Assembly (NCBI RefSeq): GCF_026262505.1
Contig: NC_067205.1
Span: forward strand, 23,221,585 to 23,285,584
Length of the DNA stretch: 64,000 nt
Direction of reading: 5' to 3'
Origin: Trichomonas vaginalis G3
Lineage: Eukaryota > Parabasalia > Trichomonadida > Trichomonadidae
A program made the translations under genes and the position numbers. The notes under the pieces were generated by a model. The model was not told the DNA's origin. It did no database searches and saw only the letters and a list, made by a program, of their open reading frames with translations. The number at the start of each line of letters is the position of its first letter. Within the stretch, counting starts at the first letter, position 1. This document shows positions 1-11,212 of the stretch, piece after piece.

Positions 1-51
1 AATTTCGATCAGAAATTTTTTATATTTGAGATATCAGGAATAAACATGCGT

Positions 52-1196
52 TTATAGCATACAACCTTCAATATACCATAATATATTCTCTATAACTAAT
101 GAATTTTCAATCAAGCTTAAAAAAAAATTATAACAAGATGTAGAACATACATTGAAAGTACAAGTATTACCATAAATAGCTCTTTTTGTCATTCCATTGA
201 ACTCGAATTGATCATATGAAGTTTGATTTGATAAAATATTTTGAACCTTTTCAAGAGCAGCAGAATTGGCACGTTGTATCTCTTCTTTCATGTTTTCATG
301 ATATATATAATGAGGATTGCATCTGTAAATAACTTTTTTCTTTGTAATTTTTTCAATAACTCCATTTTCTTGCCATGAACCATATTGTATAGGTTCAACC
401 TCCTTTTGAACTACTTTATAGATCGCTTTTGTCTTATAAAATGCAATTCCGGCAGATTTGGGAGTTGGTGGAAGATTTGCATTTTCATCAATGATCATTT
501 GAAGTTCGAATCTATTGACATGAGGTGAACGAGATTCTCTAAGGAATCTAACACAATCACATGTATTTAGAGCAGTATCTTCCGTCATACCACAACAATA
601 TTCATCATTTATTTCAAATGGATCGTAAGGTTTTGATACACAGAACGAAGAGTAGCATGGACATGATTGCGCCATTGCTTCTGTATGCGTATGATTTACC
701 ATTTGGTTTTCTTTAACTAAATCACTAAAACTTTCGTCATTTCCGCATTCTGGACCACCCGAACATGGAGCAACACGTATAAATGAATATACACCTAGAA
801 ACAGAGAAAATCCACCAATAATAAATCCAAGTGGCACACCGCCTGTGATAATGACCAAACAAGGAATTGATAAAACAATTGCAGCTAAACAAATATTTAG
901 AATGATATTAGTAATCCATGTGCATAATGGAACATTTGTCTTGGTCATACATGATATAACCCAAAATAAAATTGTAGGAATGCAAAATCCTAGCATAATT
1001 GCTGGATACATGTATCCTGTATAACAAACATGATATTGTATTTCTGTAATACATTTTTTTTACTGCGATTTTCATATATGTCAATTTGAACACAACGACC
1101 TTTACATGGATTATCTTCGCAACATACTTAACCTGGATCTAATGAACTTTCATTGCAATTCTCGGCTCTACAACTAAAAAAGAATACAAAAAACAT
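52..1196 (-). pseudogene. Decayed host Cys-rich membrane protein gene
   Basis: The 3' part (52-1011) is an open frame of 319 codons. It starts with two or three long hydrophobic segments (roughly residues 3-22, 32-58 and 62-80), followed by a Cys-rich stretch (motifs CSGGPEC, CPCYSSFC, CDC) and a charged C-terminal region. Upstream on the same strand, from an ATG at 1196, a signal-peptide-like start (MFFVFFFSCRAENC) and a second Cys-rich stretch (VCCEDNPCKGRC) can be read. One in-frame TAA and one frame change separate it from the 319-codon frame. I read this as a membrane or secreted host protein gene that has lost its 5' continuity. The 319-residue frame could still be expressed alone from the ATG at 1011. 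I do not recognise the family and infer no function. Confidence 0.5.
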
Positions 1197-1806
1197 GGAA
1201 AATAATTGTGTAAAATATAATTCCATCGGATCTCTTTTCAATTTTCTGGGTAACTTATTTTGTTGGAAAGGAACTGATTTCCATGAAGGAATAATTGATT
1301 CCGGAATAAATAGGATCCGCTTTGAATTATTTTATGGCCCACAATTTTTGAAAGAGATTTTTCATAATGATCGCGTCTTACACAAATGATATTCTGCAGC
1401 TATAAATGTTTATTCCAATTGTATTAAGACATTATGATGGCAAAAAATCAAATGAGCAACAAACTGTAAGAAATTCCTCGATTCATTTTTCAGCATTTTA
1501 ACATATCTATATTATAATGGTATTATAGAATTCAAGTATACGATAACAAAAAAGAATGGTGTTTAAAATTATCTATAATAACATTAAAAAAATATTATTT
1601 CCCATATTAATTTATTAAAATTATCATTATAGATCATTTTATGCTCAATCATACAATGATACAATATAGAATCAAGATAAATCCATGTATTTTATTTCAA
1701 TGAATATAATATTTGAAATATAATTGGATTATAAAAAGAGTTACACGTTGAGTGTTCCATTTCAACATATCAAAAATAATTAAAAGCAATAAATAAGAAA
1801 CAGCTT
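1197..1806. other. AT-rich intergenic stretch, nothing recognised
   Basis: About 600 bases of low-complexity AT-rich DNA. Only short chance frames occur, for example a 78-codon one at 1153-1389 that overlaps the decayed gene antisense. No RNA gene, repeat or promoter was recognised. Confidence 0.5.
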
Positions 1807-2808
1807 TTATTTAAGAAACATTATAAAAATGGAAAAGTATGAGAAATGTTGAAAAGAATAGAAAAAATTACATGAGAGTTGAACAGTGTATAGGAGAGTA
1901 ATAGCGATAGTACCATGGCCGGTGTGGCCTGTTTCTTTGTAGCCATATGAAGAAGAGAATTCACTAAGATAGTCTTTAACTTTAACATCTGTGAAATAAA
2001 GTCCACTTGGATGGAAAGATGTTTGTAACATCCTATATTCAGAACTTGATTTCGATGTTTCATCGATCGTCATAAATCCATTATATCCTGATACATATGA
2101 CGATCCACCGGCACCAGATGTAACAGTATCTGTTCCATCATTTCCAGCGCCTCCACCGAAATACCCACATCCACCACCTGAACCATAAACTCCTCCTTTC
2201 CTAACATCACCACCTTTCCCAAATTCTCCTGGAAATCCTTTCGATTTATCTCCAGTTACATGTGTTCCATTGGAAGCACTACCACCTCTATCAAGTTGGC
2301 CACCTTCAGAGATGGTGACTGAATTCTCACTTGATGTAAATATTCTCTTTCCGTTGAATCCTGATAAGATACCACCACTAGCACCATTTGAATAAACTTC
2401 ATAAAAACTAATAGCACCAGCACTACCAGAACTAACGATGATTCTGGATTTCAGTGATTCAAAATCTGTGCCGTTCTTAAGTCGGATATCACTACAGCCG
2501 CCGCCGCTCGATGAGTCTGTAGTGTTGACACCGGAACCGCCGCCGTTATATGGATTCAGTGAGTCTGCTTGTGAACCATGTGAACCAATATAGAGATAGA
2601 ATGTTTGAGTGTGGAAGAGTCTGATAACACCTGATGTGTATGAACCAAGGCCGCCTGTAGCACTCGTGACATTGCCACCACTAGCACCCCAGACTTCGAA
2701 AAGGTAACTTCCTGCTGGTAAGTCAACCTTTGTAGGATGACATGTATGTGTGTCTTCTGGACATGGGTAGTCGTAAACACGACGAAACTTATCTTGGAAT
2801 ATTGATGT
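1807..2808 (-). pseudogene. 5'-truncated glycine-rich host protein gene
   Basis: An open frame runs for more than 330 codons from an in-frame TAG near 2809 to the stop at 1807, but its first ATG is only at 2073. The translation is the glycine-rich fold of ALK/LTK-ligand-like proteins common in T. vaginalis: GSYLFEVWGASGG, then SGGGCSDIR, then GSGGGCGYFGGGAGNDG and GAGGSSYVSG. The start codon and everything before residue FRRVYDYPCPEDTHTC are missing, so this is a fragment beginning at a breakpoint near 2810, just outside the GPDH inverted repeat. It ends in a hydrophobic stretch that could be a membrane anchor or read-through. Family assignment is from the glycine-rich pattern only. The function of the family is unknown to me. 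Confidence 0.6.
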
Positions 2809-3244
2809 TATCTATAGTGAATCTCAGTTAAAAGGCATTAAAAAAATGAACTTTTATCGGACACATTTCCATCAACTTAACAAACATATATCGAATACTA
2901 TTTTTGACAAATCTACAAAATATTAGATCAATTAGAAAATTATTTTCACAAAACAGCAAATATGGCGGCATATTCGATATATTATCTATTTTTAAAAAAA
3001 ACATATTATCTCACAAAGTATGAATCAGAAATCAAATCATTTCTGAAATTTATCTCTGTAAGTAATATCAGGAATAGTTTATATGATATGTACCTAAGCA
3101 GAACAGCAGAGAACGACGTTGTCCTGCCAAAAAAGAAGAATAAAAAGAAAAAAAGAACTTGAAATTAAGGATAGAAGGATAGTATGTTTATTATTAATAT
3201 TAGTATTAATATATATATAGTATGTGTACATAGTTATATAACGA

Positions 3245-4300
3245 TTAGGCAGATGCTGTCTTTGCTGCCTTGTTAGATCTGTAGTTGATGATCTCGGACG
3301 TGTCAACTTTTCTTTCGCTGATGAGCTGGATCGTTGTCAAGAGTGGGAACTTGTCTGTTGCATTGCGTTCTTCTAAGATCTTGTAGACCTCTGCAGCGGC
3401 AAGTGTACCTTGAAGTTTCTGACCATTAAGAAGTTCTGATTCGCACTCTTTGAATGACTTGCCTGACTTGACAAAGTACTCGGCGCACTTCCTGTTACGG
3501 CCACCGTATGATGAGGCAACAATGTCGCCGAAACCACATGACTCAATCATTGTGAGGATGTCGACGCCTCTGTCTGGGAACATCATCTTGGCGAACTCGT
3601 AGATCTCGACGAAGCCTTCACGGAGGATTGCTGCCTTTGTTGACTGACCCATGTTAAGGCCATCAACAATGCCGCCGCCGATGGCAATGATGTTCTTCAT
3701 TGTGCCACTCAACTGCTGTGTAACAATGTCGTTGGTGCATGAGATCTTGAACTTTGGTGAGTCGAAGAGCTGCTTCCATGTATCGCGCTCTGGGATGTCT
3801 GGGAATGCTAATGTTGACTCGCAGAAGTCACCGCGAGCAATCTCGTTAGCAATGTTGGCACCCATGAGAGAACCGCACTTGATGCCGAGGATTTCTTCGA
3901 CTGTGTCTGTGAGGAGCTGGATCTTGCCATCCTTGAAGTTGATTCCCTTTGTGAGGAGGCAACCTGTAGCAGTCTTCTTGACGTGGCCTTTCATCTTCTC
4001 GAGTGTTGCTGGGAGGAACTGGTGTGGAACGACGAAGATGAAGAAATCTGCGTCACAACATTCGACGACGTCGCCAATTGCTTCGACGTTTTCGCCGAGG
4101 TTGTATCCTGGGAGATACTTGATATTCTCGTGTGTAGTGTTGATAGTGTGGATAAGAGATTCGCCATTGACGACTTCTTCGAGAACCCACATCTTAATGT
4201 GTTGATCCATTGATGGAACATTCTTGATGTTAGCTGCACAGTGGCGTGCAATGCAGCTGCCGAAGTTTCCGGAACCGATGATGCTTAACTTGTATGACAT
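3245..4300 (-). CDS. Glycerol-3-phosphate dehydrogenase [NAD+], copy 1
   Basis: A 351-residue cytosolic NAD-dependent dehydrogenase that reduces dihydroxyacetone phosphate to glycerol 3-phosphate. This branch of glycolysis feeds the glycerol excreted by trichomonads and phospholipid synthesis. The N-terminal Rossmann motif is GSGNFGSCIA (residues 9-18). TKGINF (near 117) and LSGTMKNIIAIGGGIVDGL (near 199) contain the family's conserved catalytic lysines, and GFGDIVASSYGGRNR (near 258) is the signature of the C-terminal helical domain. The length is normal for the family. The ATG is fixed by an initiator-like tcattttta a few bases upstream. It is the intact member of a head-to-head pair with the copy at 5231. 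Confidence 0.95.
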   Translation of the reverse strand: MSYKLSIIGSGNFGSCIARHCAANIKNVPSMDQHIKMWVLEEVVNGESLIHTINTTHENIKYLPGYNLGENVEAIGDVVECCDADFFIFVVPHQFLPATLEKMKGHVKKTATGCLLTKGINFKDGKIQLLTDTVEEILGIKCGSLMGANIANEIARGDFCESTLAFPDIPERDTWKQLFDSPKFKISCTNDIVTQQLSGTMKNIIAIGGGIVDGLNMGQSTKAAILREGFVEIYEFAKMMFPDRGVDILTMIESCGFGDIVASSYGGRNRKCAEYFVKSGKSFKECESELLNGQKLQGTLAAAEVYKILEERNATDKFPLLTTIQLISERKVDTSEIINYRSNKAAKTASA

Positions 4301-4313
4301 TATCTAAAAATGA
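4301..4313 (-). promoter_or_regulatory. Initiator (Inr) of GPDH copy 1
   Basis: Read on the minus strand this is tcatttttagata followed by the ATG. It fits the known T. vaginalis initiator pattern TCA(C/T)T(A/T), with transcription starting at the A and a 5' UTR of about a dozen bases. Copy 2 has the identical block. Confidence 0.6.
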
Positions 4314-5217
4314 TTGTTTTTTTCCAAAATTTTGCATCACTATCAATTTCTGTGTGCGTTCAAAATATTCTGAAGATATGGACCAAATTGCTTTCAAAAC
4401 TTGCATAACTTATCAAAAAATTTCTTAAAACCAATCAGATTATGGCTCTACATCATGAGTAATTATGCATTTTTCTTAGAAAAACGCATGAATGAAAACA
4501 ATCATAATCGTTTTCATTTGTAAAGAACCGCCAATCATCAATGATGGTTAAATTTGCATATGTTTATGCTGAGCATATTCATTTTTCAACGTGACATTCG
4601 AATAGACATAAATTTCTAAAATCAAAATTCAGATGTTTACAAAATAAAAATTAAAATTCAATGAGCTCATTGAACAAAATTTTCAATCAATAAAAAAATA
4701 TTAAAAAAAATATATCATTATACAACAATTACATTTTCATTTTGTTTCTTTAGTTTACAATTAATTTTTTTGTGAACAGCTTAATAATTAAACATTGAGT
4801 TATTCTACATCAATTCATTTACTGTGAATTATTAAAGTTTACAATACAAAATTTTTGTTCAATGAGCTCATTGAATTTTAATTTTTATTTTGTAAACATC
4901 TGAATTTTGATTTTAGAAATTTATGTCTATTCGAATGTCACGTTGAAAAATGAATATGCTCAGCATAAACATATGCAAATTTAACCATCATTGATGATTG
5001 GCGGTTCTTTACAAATGAAAACGATTATGATTGTTTTCATTCATGCGTTTTTCTAAGAAAAATGCATAATTACTCATGATGTAGAGCCATAATCTGATTG
5101 GTTTTAAGAAATTTTTTGATAAGTTATGCAAGTTTTGAAAGCAATTTGGTCCATATCTTCAGAATATTTTGAACGCACACAGAAATTGATAGTGATGCAA
5201 AATTTTGGAAAAAAAAA
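4314..5217. other. Symmetrical upstream region shared by the GPDH pair
   Basis: A gene-free stretch of 904 bases between the two divergent GPDH initiators. About 370 bases on each side are mirror images; only 4686-4849 is unique. Each gene therefore has the same upstream sequence. It is AT-rich, with no tRNA or other gene seen. Confidence 0.7.
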
Positions 5218-5230
5218 TCATTTTTAGATA
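5218..5230 (+). promoter_or_regulatory. Initiator (Inr) of GPDH copy 2
   Basis: tcatttttagata immediately before the ATG, identical to the block before copy 1. It matches the T. vaginalis TCA(C/T)T(A/T) initiator consensus. Confidence 0.6.
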
Positions 5231-6229
5231 ATGTCATACAAGTTAAGCATCATCGGTTCCGGAAACTTCGGCAGCTGCATTGCACGCCACTGTGCAGCTA
5301 ACATCAAGAATGTTCCATCAATGGATCAACACATTAAGATGTGGGTTCTCGAAGAAGTCGTCAATGGCGAATCTCTTATCCACACTATCAACACTACACA
5401 CGAGAATATCAAGTATCTCCCAGGATACAACCTCGGCGAAAACGTCGAAGCAATTGGCGACGTCGTCGAATGTTGTGACGCAGATTTCTTCATCTTCGTC
5501 GTTCCACACCAGTTCCTCCCAGCAACACTCGAGAAGATGAAAGGCCACGTCAAGAAGACTGCTACAGGTTGCCTCCTCACAAAGGGAATCAACTTCAAGG
5601 ATGGCAAGATCCAGCTCCTCACAGACACAGTCGAAGAAATCCTCGGCATCAAGTGCGGTTCTCTCATGGGTGCCAACATTGCTAACGAGATTGCTCGCGG
5701 TGACTTCTGCGAGTCAACATTAGCATTCCCAGACATCCCAGAGCGCGATACATGGAAGCAGCTCTTCGACTCACCAAAGTTCAAGATCTCATGCACCAAC
5801 GACATTGTTACACAGCAGTTGAGTGGCACAATGAAGAACATCATTGCCATCGGCGGCGGCATTGTTGATGGCCTTAACATGGGTCAGTCAACAAAGGCAG
5901 CAATCCTCCGTGAAGGCTTCGTCGAGATCTACGAGTTCGCCAAGATGATGTTCCCAGACAGAGGCGTCGACATCCTCACAATGATTGAGTCATGTGGTTT
6001 CGGCGACATTGTTGCCTCATCATACGGTGGCCGTAACAGGAAGTGCGCCGAGTACTTTGTCAAGTCAGGCAAGTCATTCAAAGAGTGCGAATCAGAACTT
6101 CTTAATGGTCAGAAACTTCAAGGTACACTTGCCGCTGCAGAGGTCTACAAGATCTTAGAAGAACGCAATGCAACAGACAAGTTCCCACTCTTGACAACGA
6201 TCCAGCTCATCAGCGAAAAGAAAAGTTGA
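5231..6229 (+). CDS. Glycerol-3-phosphate dehydrogenase, copy 2, altered C-terminus
   Basis: Identical in protein sequence to copy 1 for the first 329 residues, including the Rossmann motif, both lysine motifs and the C-terminal domain signature. One extra A in a short A run near 6222 then shifts the frame, so the last 22 residues of copy 1 are replaced by a few others and the protein ends at 332 residues. The original tail can still be seen in another frame up to about 6288, so the change is recent. The lost tail is outside the catalytic core, so the product could still work. A sequencing error in the A run would give the same picture. Confidence 0.85.
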   Translation: MSYKLSIIGSGNFGSCIARHCAANIKNVPSMDQHIKMWVLEEVVNGESLIHTINTTHENIKYLPGYNLGENVEAIGDVVECCDADFFIFVVPHQFLPATLEKMKGHVKKTATGCLLTKGINFKDGKIQLLTDTVEEILGIKCGSLMGANIANEIARGDFCESTLAFPDIPERDTWKQLFDSPKFKISCTNDIVTQQLSGTMKNIIAIGGGIVDGLNMGQSTKAAILREGFVEIYEFAKMMFPDRGVDILTMIESCGFGDIVASSYGGRNRKCAEYFVKSGKSFKECESELLNGQKLQGTLAAAEVYKILEERNATDKFPLLTTIQLISEKKS

Positions 6230-6682
6230 CACGTCCGAGATCATCAACTACAGATCTAACAAGGCAGCAAAGACAGCATCTGCTTAATCGTTATATAACT
6301 ATGTACACATACTATATATATATTAATACTAATATTAATAATAAACATACTATCCTTCTATCCTTAATTTCAAGTTCTTTTTTTCTTTTTATTCTTCTTT
6401 TTTGGCAGGACAACGTCGTTCTCTGCTGTTCTGCTTAGGTACATATCATATAAACAACTCCTGATATTACTTACAGAGATAAATTTCAGAAATGATTTGA
6501 TTTCTGATTCATATTTTTTGTTATGTAATGATTAATAGTATCTATGAAGAATAGATTATATAGTGAATACATCTTAATATATGCTGATTTGTGAAAATAA
6601 TTTTCTATTTGATCTAACATTTTGTAGATTTGTCAAAAATATTATTCGATATATGTTTGTTAAGTTGATGGAAATGTGTCCG

Positions 6683-7294
6683 AAGTAGTATAGGTATCGG
6701 ATCCTACGAACTATTTTGAAAAACTAATTTTGTAATATGCTTAAGAAATAGCCGAAAATATACGAATTTCATGCATAAAAGGGCTCAAAATACACACTAT
6801 CATTAGTTTTTTAAAGCAAACTAACTAACGTTATGAATATTTCAAAGCAAATTAACGGCGGAGGTTTTTGTGATATGGAAAAATGTTAGTTGCTCAATTA
6901 TCTCACTATTGGATGGACTTTTATCGAGCGAAATTTTGGCTGTAAAGACAATTCTGATATTGGTAACATGGTGATAAGAACAAATAGTCAGTTTGCGTGG
7001 TTTATGATGAGATAATTTCGATTTAAAAAAAAACATAAAAATTGATTTTAATGAGCGATTATATTTGAATATGCTCTCCTAATTTGAAGGAACTGGTTAA
7101 ATCATGAATTGATCATGAATAATTTTTTTTCAAAATAACAATTATAATTTCATATTCATTATAAGTTGAAAATATATCATAAAGACTTTATGAATGATAA
7201 ATTCGTAAAAAACAAGTTAGTTTGTTTCTGAAAATAATAATAATAAAAACCAATTTAGACCCAATAATTTTTGGCGGGATAATTGAGATGTTAC
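6683..7294 (+). repeat. Left terminal inverted repeat of hairpin element
   Basis: The segment 6845-7294 is near-identical to the reverse complement of 16203-16655, and the outermost 35 bases pair with the end near 16915-16950. The stretch between these two blocks has diverged, and a small motif (taacgttatgaatatttcaaag) is flipped relative to the other TIR. A 64-codon frame inside is preserved in both TIRs only because the DNA is. Confidence 0.75.
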
Positions 7295-7330
7295 GATTGA
7301 ATTAAAAAAAAAAGCGGTAATACATTTTTA

Positions 7331-7600
7331 CAATGATGAAGAGGCTGGCAACCTCTGAGTCAAAGCACTTGTTAATGCAATGATGAAGAGGCTGGCAACC
7401 TCTGAGTCAAAGCACTTGTTAATGCAATGATGAAGAGGCTGGCAACCTCTGAGTCAAAGCACTTGTTAATGCAATGATGAAGAGGCTGGCAACCTCTGAG
7501 TCAAAGCACTTGTTAATGCAATGATGAAGAGGCTGGCAACCTCTGAGTCAAAGCACTTGTTAATGCAATGATGAAGAGGCTGGCAACATCTGAGTTAAAA
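7331..7600 (+). repeat. 47-bp tandem repeat, about six copies
   Basis: The unit begins caatgatgaagaggctggc. Copies start at 7331, 7378, 7425, 7472, 7519 and 7566. The first five are identical and the last is diverged and partial. Each contains the short inverted pair agaggctggcaacctct (AGAGG..CCTCT). Confidence 0.9.
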
Positions 7601-7740
7601 TACTTTTCCCAGTGTGGGAGTAATTTGAAAAAAAAAATTTAGTTCATATATTGAAAAAAACAAAAGTAAAAATTAAAGTTTATAGGTTGTGTTTTGATGA
7701 GCTAATTGTTAAGATATTGTAGTTCTAAAGAAAAATTGGA

Positions 7741-9940
7741 GTTTCGAGGAAGTGTCTCGACAGAGGAAACTTTCATATCGAATGTTGCCTCTGTCGAGAT
7801 GTATGTGACAGGCAAAGTGCAATCACCTATCAATATTGCACTTTGCCTGTCAAAAGTTCTTCGCATCTCTTGAGGTGTGAGGAAGTTTCTCGACAGAGGA
7901 AACTTTCATATCGAATGTTGCCTCTGTCGAGATGTATGTGACAGGCAAAGTGCAATCACCTATCAATATTGCACTTTGCCTGTCAAAAGTTCTTCGCATC
8001 TCTTGAGGTGTGAGGAAGTTTCTCGACAGAGGAAACTTTCATATCGAATGTTGCCTCTGTCGAGATGTATGTGACAGGCAAAGTGCAATCACCTATCAAT
8101 ATTGCACTTTGCCTGTCAAAAGTTCTTCGCATCTCTTGAGGTGTGAGGAAGTTTCTCGACAGAGGAAACTTTCATATCGAATGTTGCCTCTGTCGAGATG
8201 TATGTGACAGGCAAAGTGCAATCACCTATCAATATTGCACTTTGCCTGTCAAAAGTTCTTCGCATCTCTTGAGGTGTGAGGAAGTTTCTCGACAGAGGAA
8301 ACTTTCATATCGAATGTTGCCTCTGTCGAGATGTATGTGACAGGCAAAGTGCAATCACCTATCAATATTGCACTTTGCCTGTCAAAAGTTCTTCGCATCT
8401 CTTGAGGTGTGAGGAAGTTTCTCGACAGAGGAAACTTTCATATCGAATGTTGCCTCTGTCGAGATGTATGTGACAGGCAAAGTGCAATCACCTATCAATA
8501 TTGCACTTTGCCTGTCAAAAGTTCTTCGCATCTCTTGAGGTGTGAGGAAGTTTCTCGACAGAGGAAACTTTCATATCGAATGTTGCCTCTGTCGAGATGT
8601 ATGTGACAGGCAAAGTGCAATCACCTATCAATATTGCACTTTGCCTGTCAAAAGTTCTTCGCATCTCTTGAGGTGTGAGGAAGTTTCTCGACAGAGGAAA
8701 CTTTCATATCGAATGTTGCCTCTGTCGAGATGTATGTGACAGGCAAAGTGCAATCACCTATCAATATTGCACTTTGCCTGTCAAAAGTTCTTCGCATCTC
8801 TTGAGGTGTGAGGAAGTTTCTCGACAGAGGAAACTTTCATATCGAATGTTGCCTCTGTCGAGATGTATGTGACAGGCAAAGTGCAATCACCTATCAATAT
8901 TGCACTTTGCCTGTCAAAAGTTCTTCGCATCTCTTGAGGTGTGAGGAAGTTTCTCGACAGAGGAAACTTTCATATCGAATGTTGCCTCTGTCGAGATGTA
9001 TGTGACAGGCAAAGTGCAATCACCTATCAATATTGCACTTTGCCTGTCAAAAGTTCTTCGCATCTCTTGAGGTGTGAGGAAGTTTCTCGACAGAGGAAAC
9101 TTTCATATCGAATGTTGCCTCTGTCGAGATGTATGTGACAGGCAAAGTGCAATCACCTATCAATATTGCACTTTGCCTGTCAAAAGTTCTTCGCATCTCT
9201 TGAGGTGTGAGGAAGTTTCTCGACAGAGGAAACTTTCATATCGAATGTTGCCTCTGTCGAGATGTATGTGACAGGCAAAGTGCAATCACCTATCAATATT
9301 GCACTTTGCCTGTCAAAAGTTCTTCGCATCTCTTGAGGTGTGAGGAAGTTTCTCGACAGAGGAAACTTTCATATCGAATGTTGCCTCTGTCGAGATGTAT
9401 GTGACAGGCAAAGTGCAATCACCTATCAATATTGCACTTTGCCTGTCAAAAGTTCTTCGCATCTCTTGAGGTGTGAGGAAGTTTCTCGACAGAGGAAACT
9501 TTCATATCGAATGTTGCCTCTGTCGAGATGTATGTGACAGGCAAAGTGCAATCACCTATCAATATTGCACTTTGCCTGTCAAAAGTTCTTCGCATCTCTT
9601 GAGGTGTGAGGAAGTTTCTCGACAGAGGAAACTTTCATATCGAATGTTGCCTCTGTCGAGATGTATGTGACAGGCAAAGTGCAATCACCTATCAATATTG
9701 CACTTTGCCTGTCAAAAGTTCTTCGCATCTCTTGAGGTGTGAGGAAGTTTCTCGACAGAGGAAACTTTCATATCGAATGTTGCCTCTGTCGAGATGTATG
9801 TGACAGGCAAAGTGCAATCACCTATCAATATTGCACTTTGCCTGTCAAAAGTTCTTCGCATCTCTTGAGGTGTGAGGAAGTTTCTCGACAGAGGCAACAT
9901 TCGATATGAAAGTTTCCTCTGTATAGAAATTCTTCTCATC
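7741..9940 (+). repeat. 133-bp tandem array, about 16 copies, two hairpins per unit
   Basis: The unit repeats every 133 bases from about 7744 to 9871, with a partial unit at the end; apart from the first, the copies look identical by eye. Each unit has two perfect inverted repeats: CTCGACAGAGG paired with CCTCTGTCGAG across a 21-base loop, and GACAGGCAAAGTGCAAT paired with ATTGCACTTTGCCTGTC across an 11-base loop. The 65-codon frames running through it start with GTG and are by-products of the repeat. The same unit occurs in opposite orientation at 11213-11870. The terminal hairpin (9880-9925) has its loop reversed. Confidence 0.95.
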
Positions 9941-9949
9941 TCAAATTTT

Positions 9950-10580
9950 TCTGATTAAATTATCCCAATCATGTAATGCATGAAAATTCGGTTCAATTCA
10001 TTTTTGACACTTTACATATATCATATTGCAAAAAAGTTTTTAAAATATGATGTATGAATAAGAGTATGATTGGTATAGATTTGGGTTGTATAAATGTGAT
10101 TGAACAATTGTTAATGGAAAGTTCAAAAACTTGGGTGCAATCAGTTCTGATTGCACCCAAGTTTTTGAACTTTGTATAAGGAATTGTTGGCTATGATGTA
10201 CTGATCATGAATCAGTACATCATAGCCAACAATTCCTTCCCAAACAACCCGAAATTTGTCTGATTCCACACTAATTTTATTAATTTATCTAAACTTTTAT
10301 CCTCGTCTACAATTTAATCATCAATAATTATCTCTTGTTCTATTTCACTATTATATATATATATATATTTATATGATTTGATTTAAAAAAAATAAATAAA
10401 TAAATTAATAAATCATTTACTCAAATATATCAAAAGTTTTATTTTTATATATAAAGATAACTACTTTTAAAAAAAAATACCCTATATATTTTTGCCATGT
10501 AAACTTGTCACTTTTGTCAGAAGTGAAGTGAACCGAATTTTCATGCACAACAAAATTATCCCAATCATATCCCAATAATT
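9950..10580. repeat. Nested inverted-repeat segment with two long hairpins
   Basis: The edges share gaaccgaattttcatgca and aaattatcccaatcat in opposite or rearranged orientation (9955-9994 and 10532-10575). Inside are two very long hairpins: 10113-10176 (aagttcaaaaacttgggtgcaat arm) and 10177-10238 (ggaattgttggctatgatgt arm with a GTACTGA/TCAGTAC apex). It looks like a small fold-back unit nested in the larger element. Confidence 0.55.
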
Positions 10581-11212
10581 TGATAAACATATTACAAATA
10601 TATAAAACACTAAAATATCTTTATATATCCTTTCTTTTCTGATTATTCTTTATCAATTTTATTCATCTTTTGGCAAAATCTCAAAATTGAGGCGCAACAT
10701 ATATCGGATCATGCACCACTCATGGTACAAACTCAACTACGCATCTTTCGTTTTTTTGCATGTTTTTCGTCTCAAAGCATGGTCAATAGACCGTTTCAAA
10801 GATGAAAAACATGCAAAATGTGGATGCCCTCTTATAATGACATATGGAAGATATGGGAGAGAAAACACCATATGGTGTTGCATAAATACTATATATTGAA
10901 AAAGATATAAACTAAATTTTATTAAAATCATAATAAATATGTGTTTACTTAATGTGATAGATGTACCTAGTATAATTATTATTGAATGTACTAAGATATA
11001 TTTAAATAAAGATATTTTTTGTATATTATATAAGATTGGAATTAGTATTTATGAAGAAATTGCAACAACGCGTTGTGATATGTGTGGATATATGATTTTG
11101 AGAGAGAATGATTTTGGATTTTTCATATTTTAATATGGATGTGATTTGATCATATTGATAGTGTTGTATTATAGAGTGTAATTGGGATGGAATTCTTTTT
11201 TATTTGTAATAC
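10580..11212. other. AT-rich stretch inside hairpin element, nothing recognised
   Basis: About 630 bases between the two oppositely oriented 133-bp arrays. Frames of 64-70 codons at 10687-10931 and 10939-11133 overlap on both strands and show no recognisable features. A weak inverted pair (tgcatgttttt and aaaaacatgca, 10758 and 10805) is visible. Confidence 0.4.

Larger units (their letters stand above)
2857..4685. repeat. Left arm of GPDH inverted duplication
   Basis: The reverse complement of this arm matches 4850-6682 closely over its whole GPDH gene, its 3' flank and nearly 400 bases of upstream DNA. The outer limit is the shared gtgtccga at 2857-2864. The inner limit is near the shared caatgagctcattgaa. 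A stretch around 2945-3020 differs strongly from its partner (6510-6595), which argues for a real, ageing duplication rather than a read artefact. Confidence 0.85.
4850..6682. repeat. Right arm of GPDH inverted duplication
   Basis: Mirror image of 2857-4685, separated from it by about 165 bases of unique AT-rich DNA (4686-4849). The outer end of this arm, ggaaatgtgtccga, directly abuts the hairpin element that begins at 6683. Confidence 0.85.

Noticed and set aside
1153-1389. 78-codon plus-strand frame near the decayed membrane protein gene
   Set aside because: Antisense to the Cys-rich 5' part of the decayed gene and without any recognisable feature.
2962-3162. 66-codon frame at the outer end of the left GPDH arm
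   Set aside because: AT-rich chance frame; the mirror position in the right arm does not keep it.
3651-4205. 184-codon antisense frame inside GPDH (mirror at 5326-5880)
   Set aside because: Shadow of the GPDH coding frame on the other strand, present in both arms only because the gene is duplicated.
6842-7036. A 64-codon frame found in both TIRs of the hairpin element (also 16461-16652)
   Set aside because: Its preservation follows from the identity of the TIR DNA. No start context or family resemblance.
7877-9803. Repeated 65-codon frames in the 133-bp array (and the reverse set at 11169-11801)
   Set aside because: They start with GTG, span one and a half repeat units, and each is simply the hairpin DNA read in one frame. 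No independent coding signal.
7741-9940. CRISPR-like array
   Set aside because: The units are identical over their whole 133 bases with no variable spacers, contain two different hairpins each, and the host is a eukaryote with no cas genes here.
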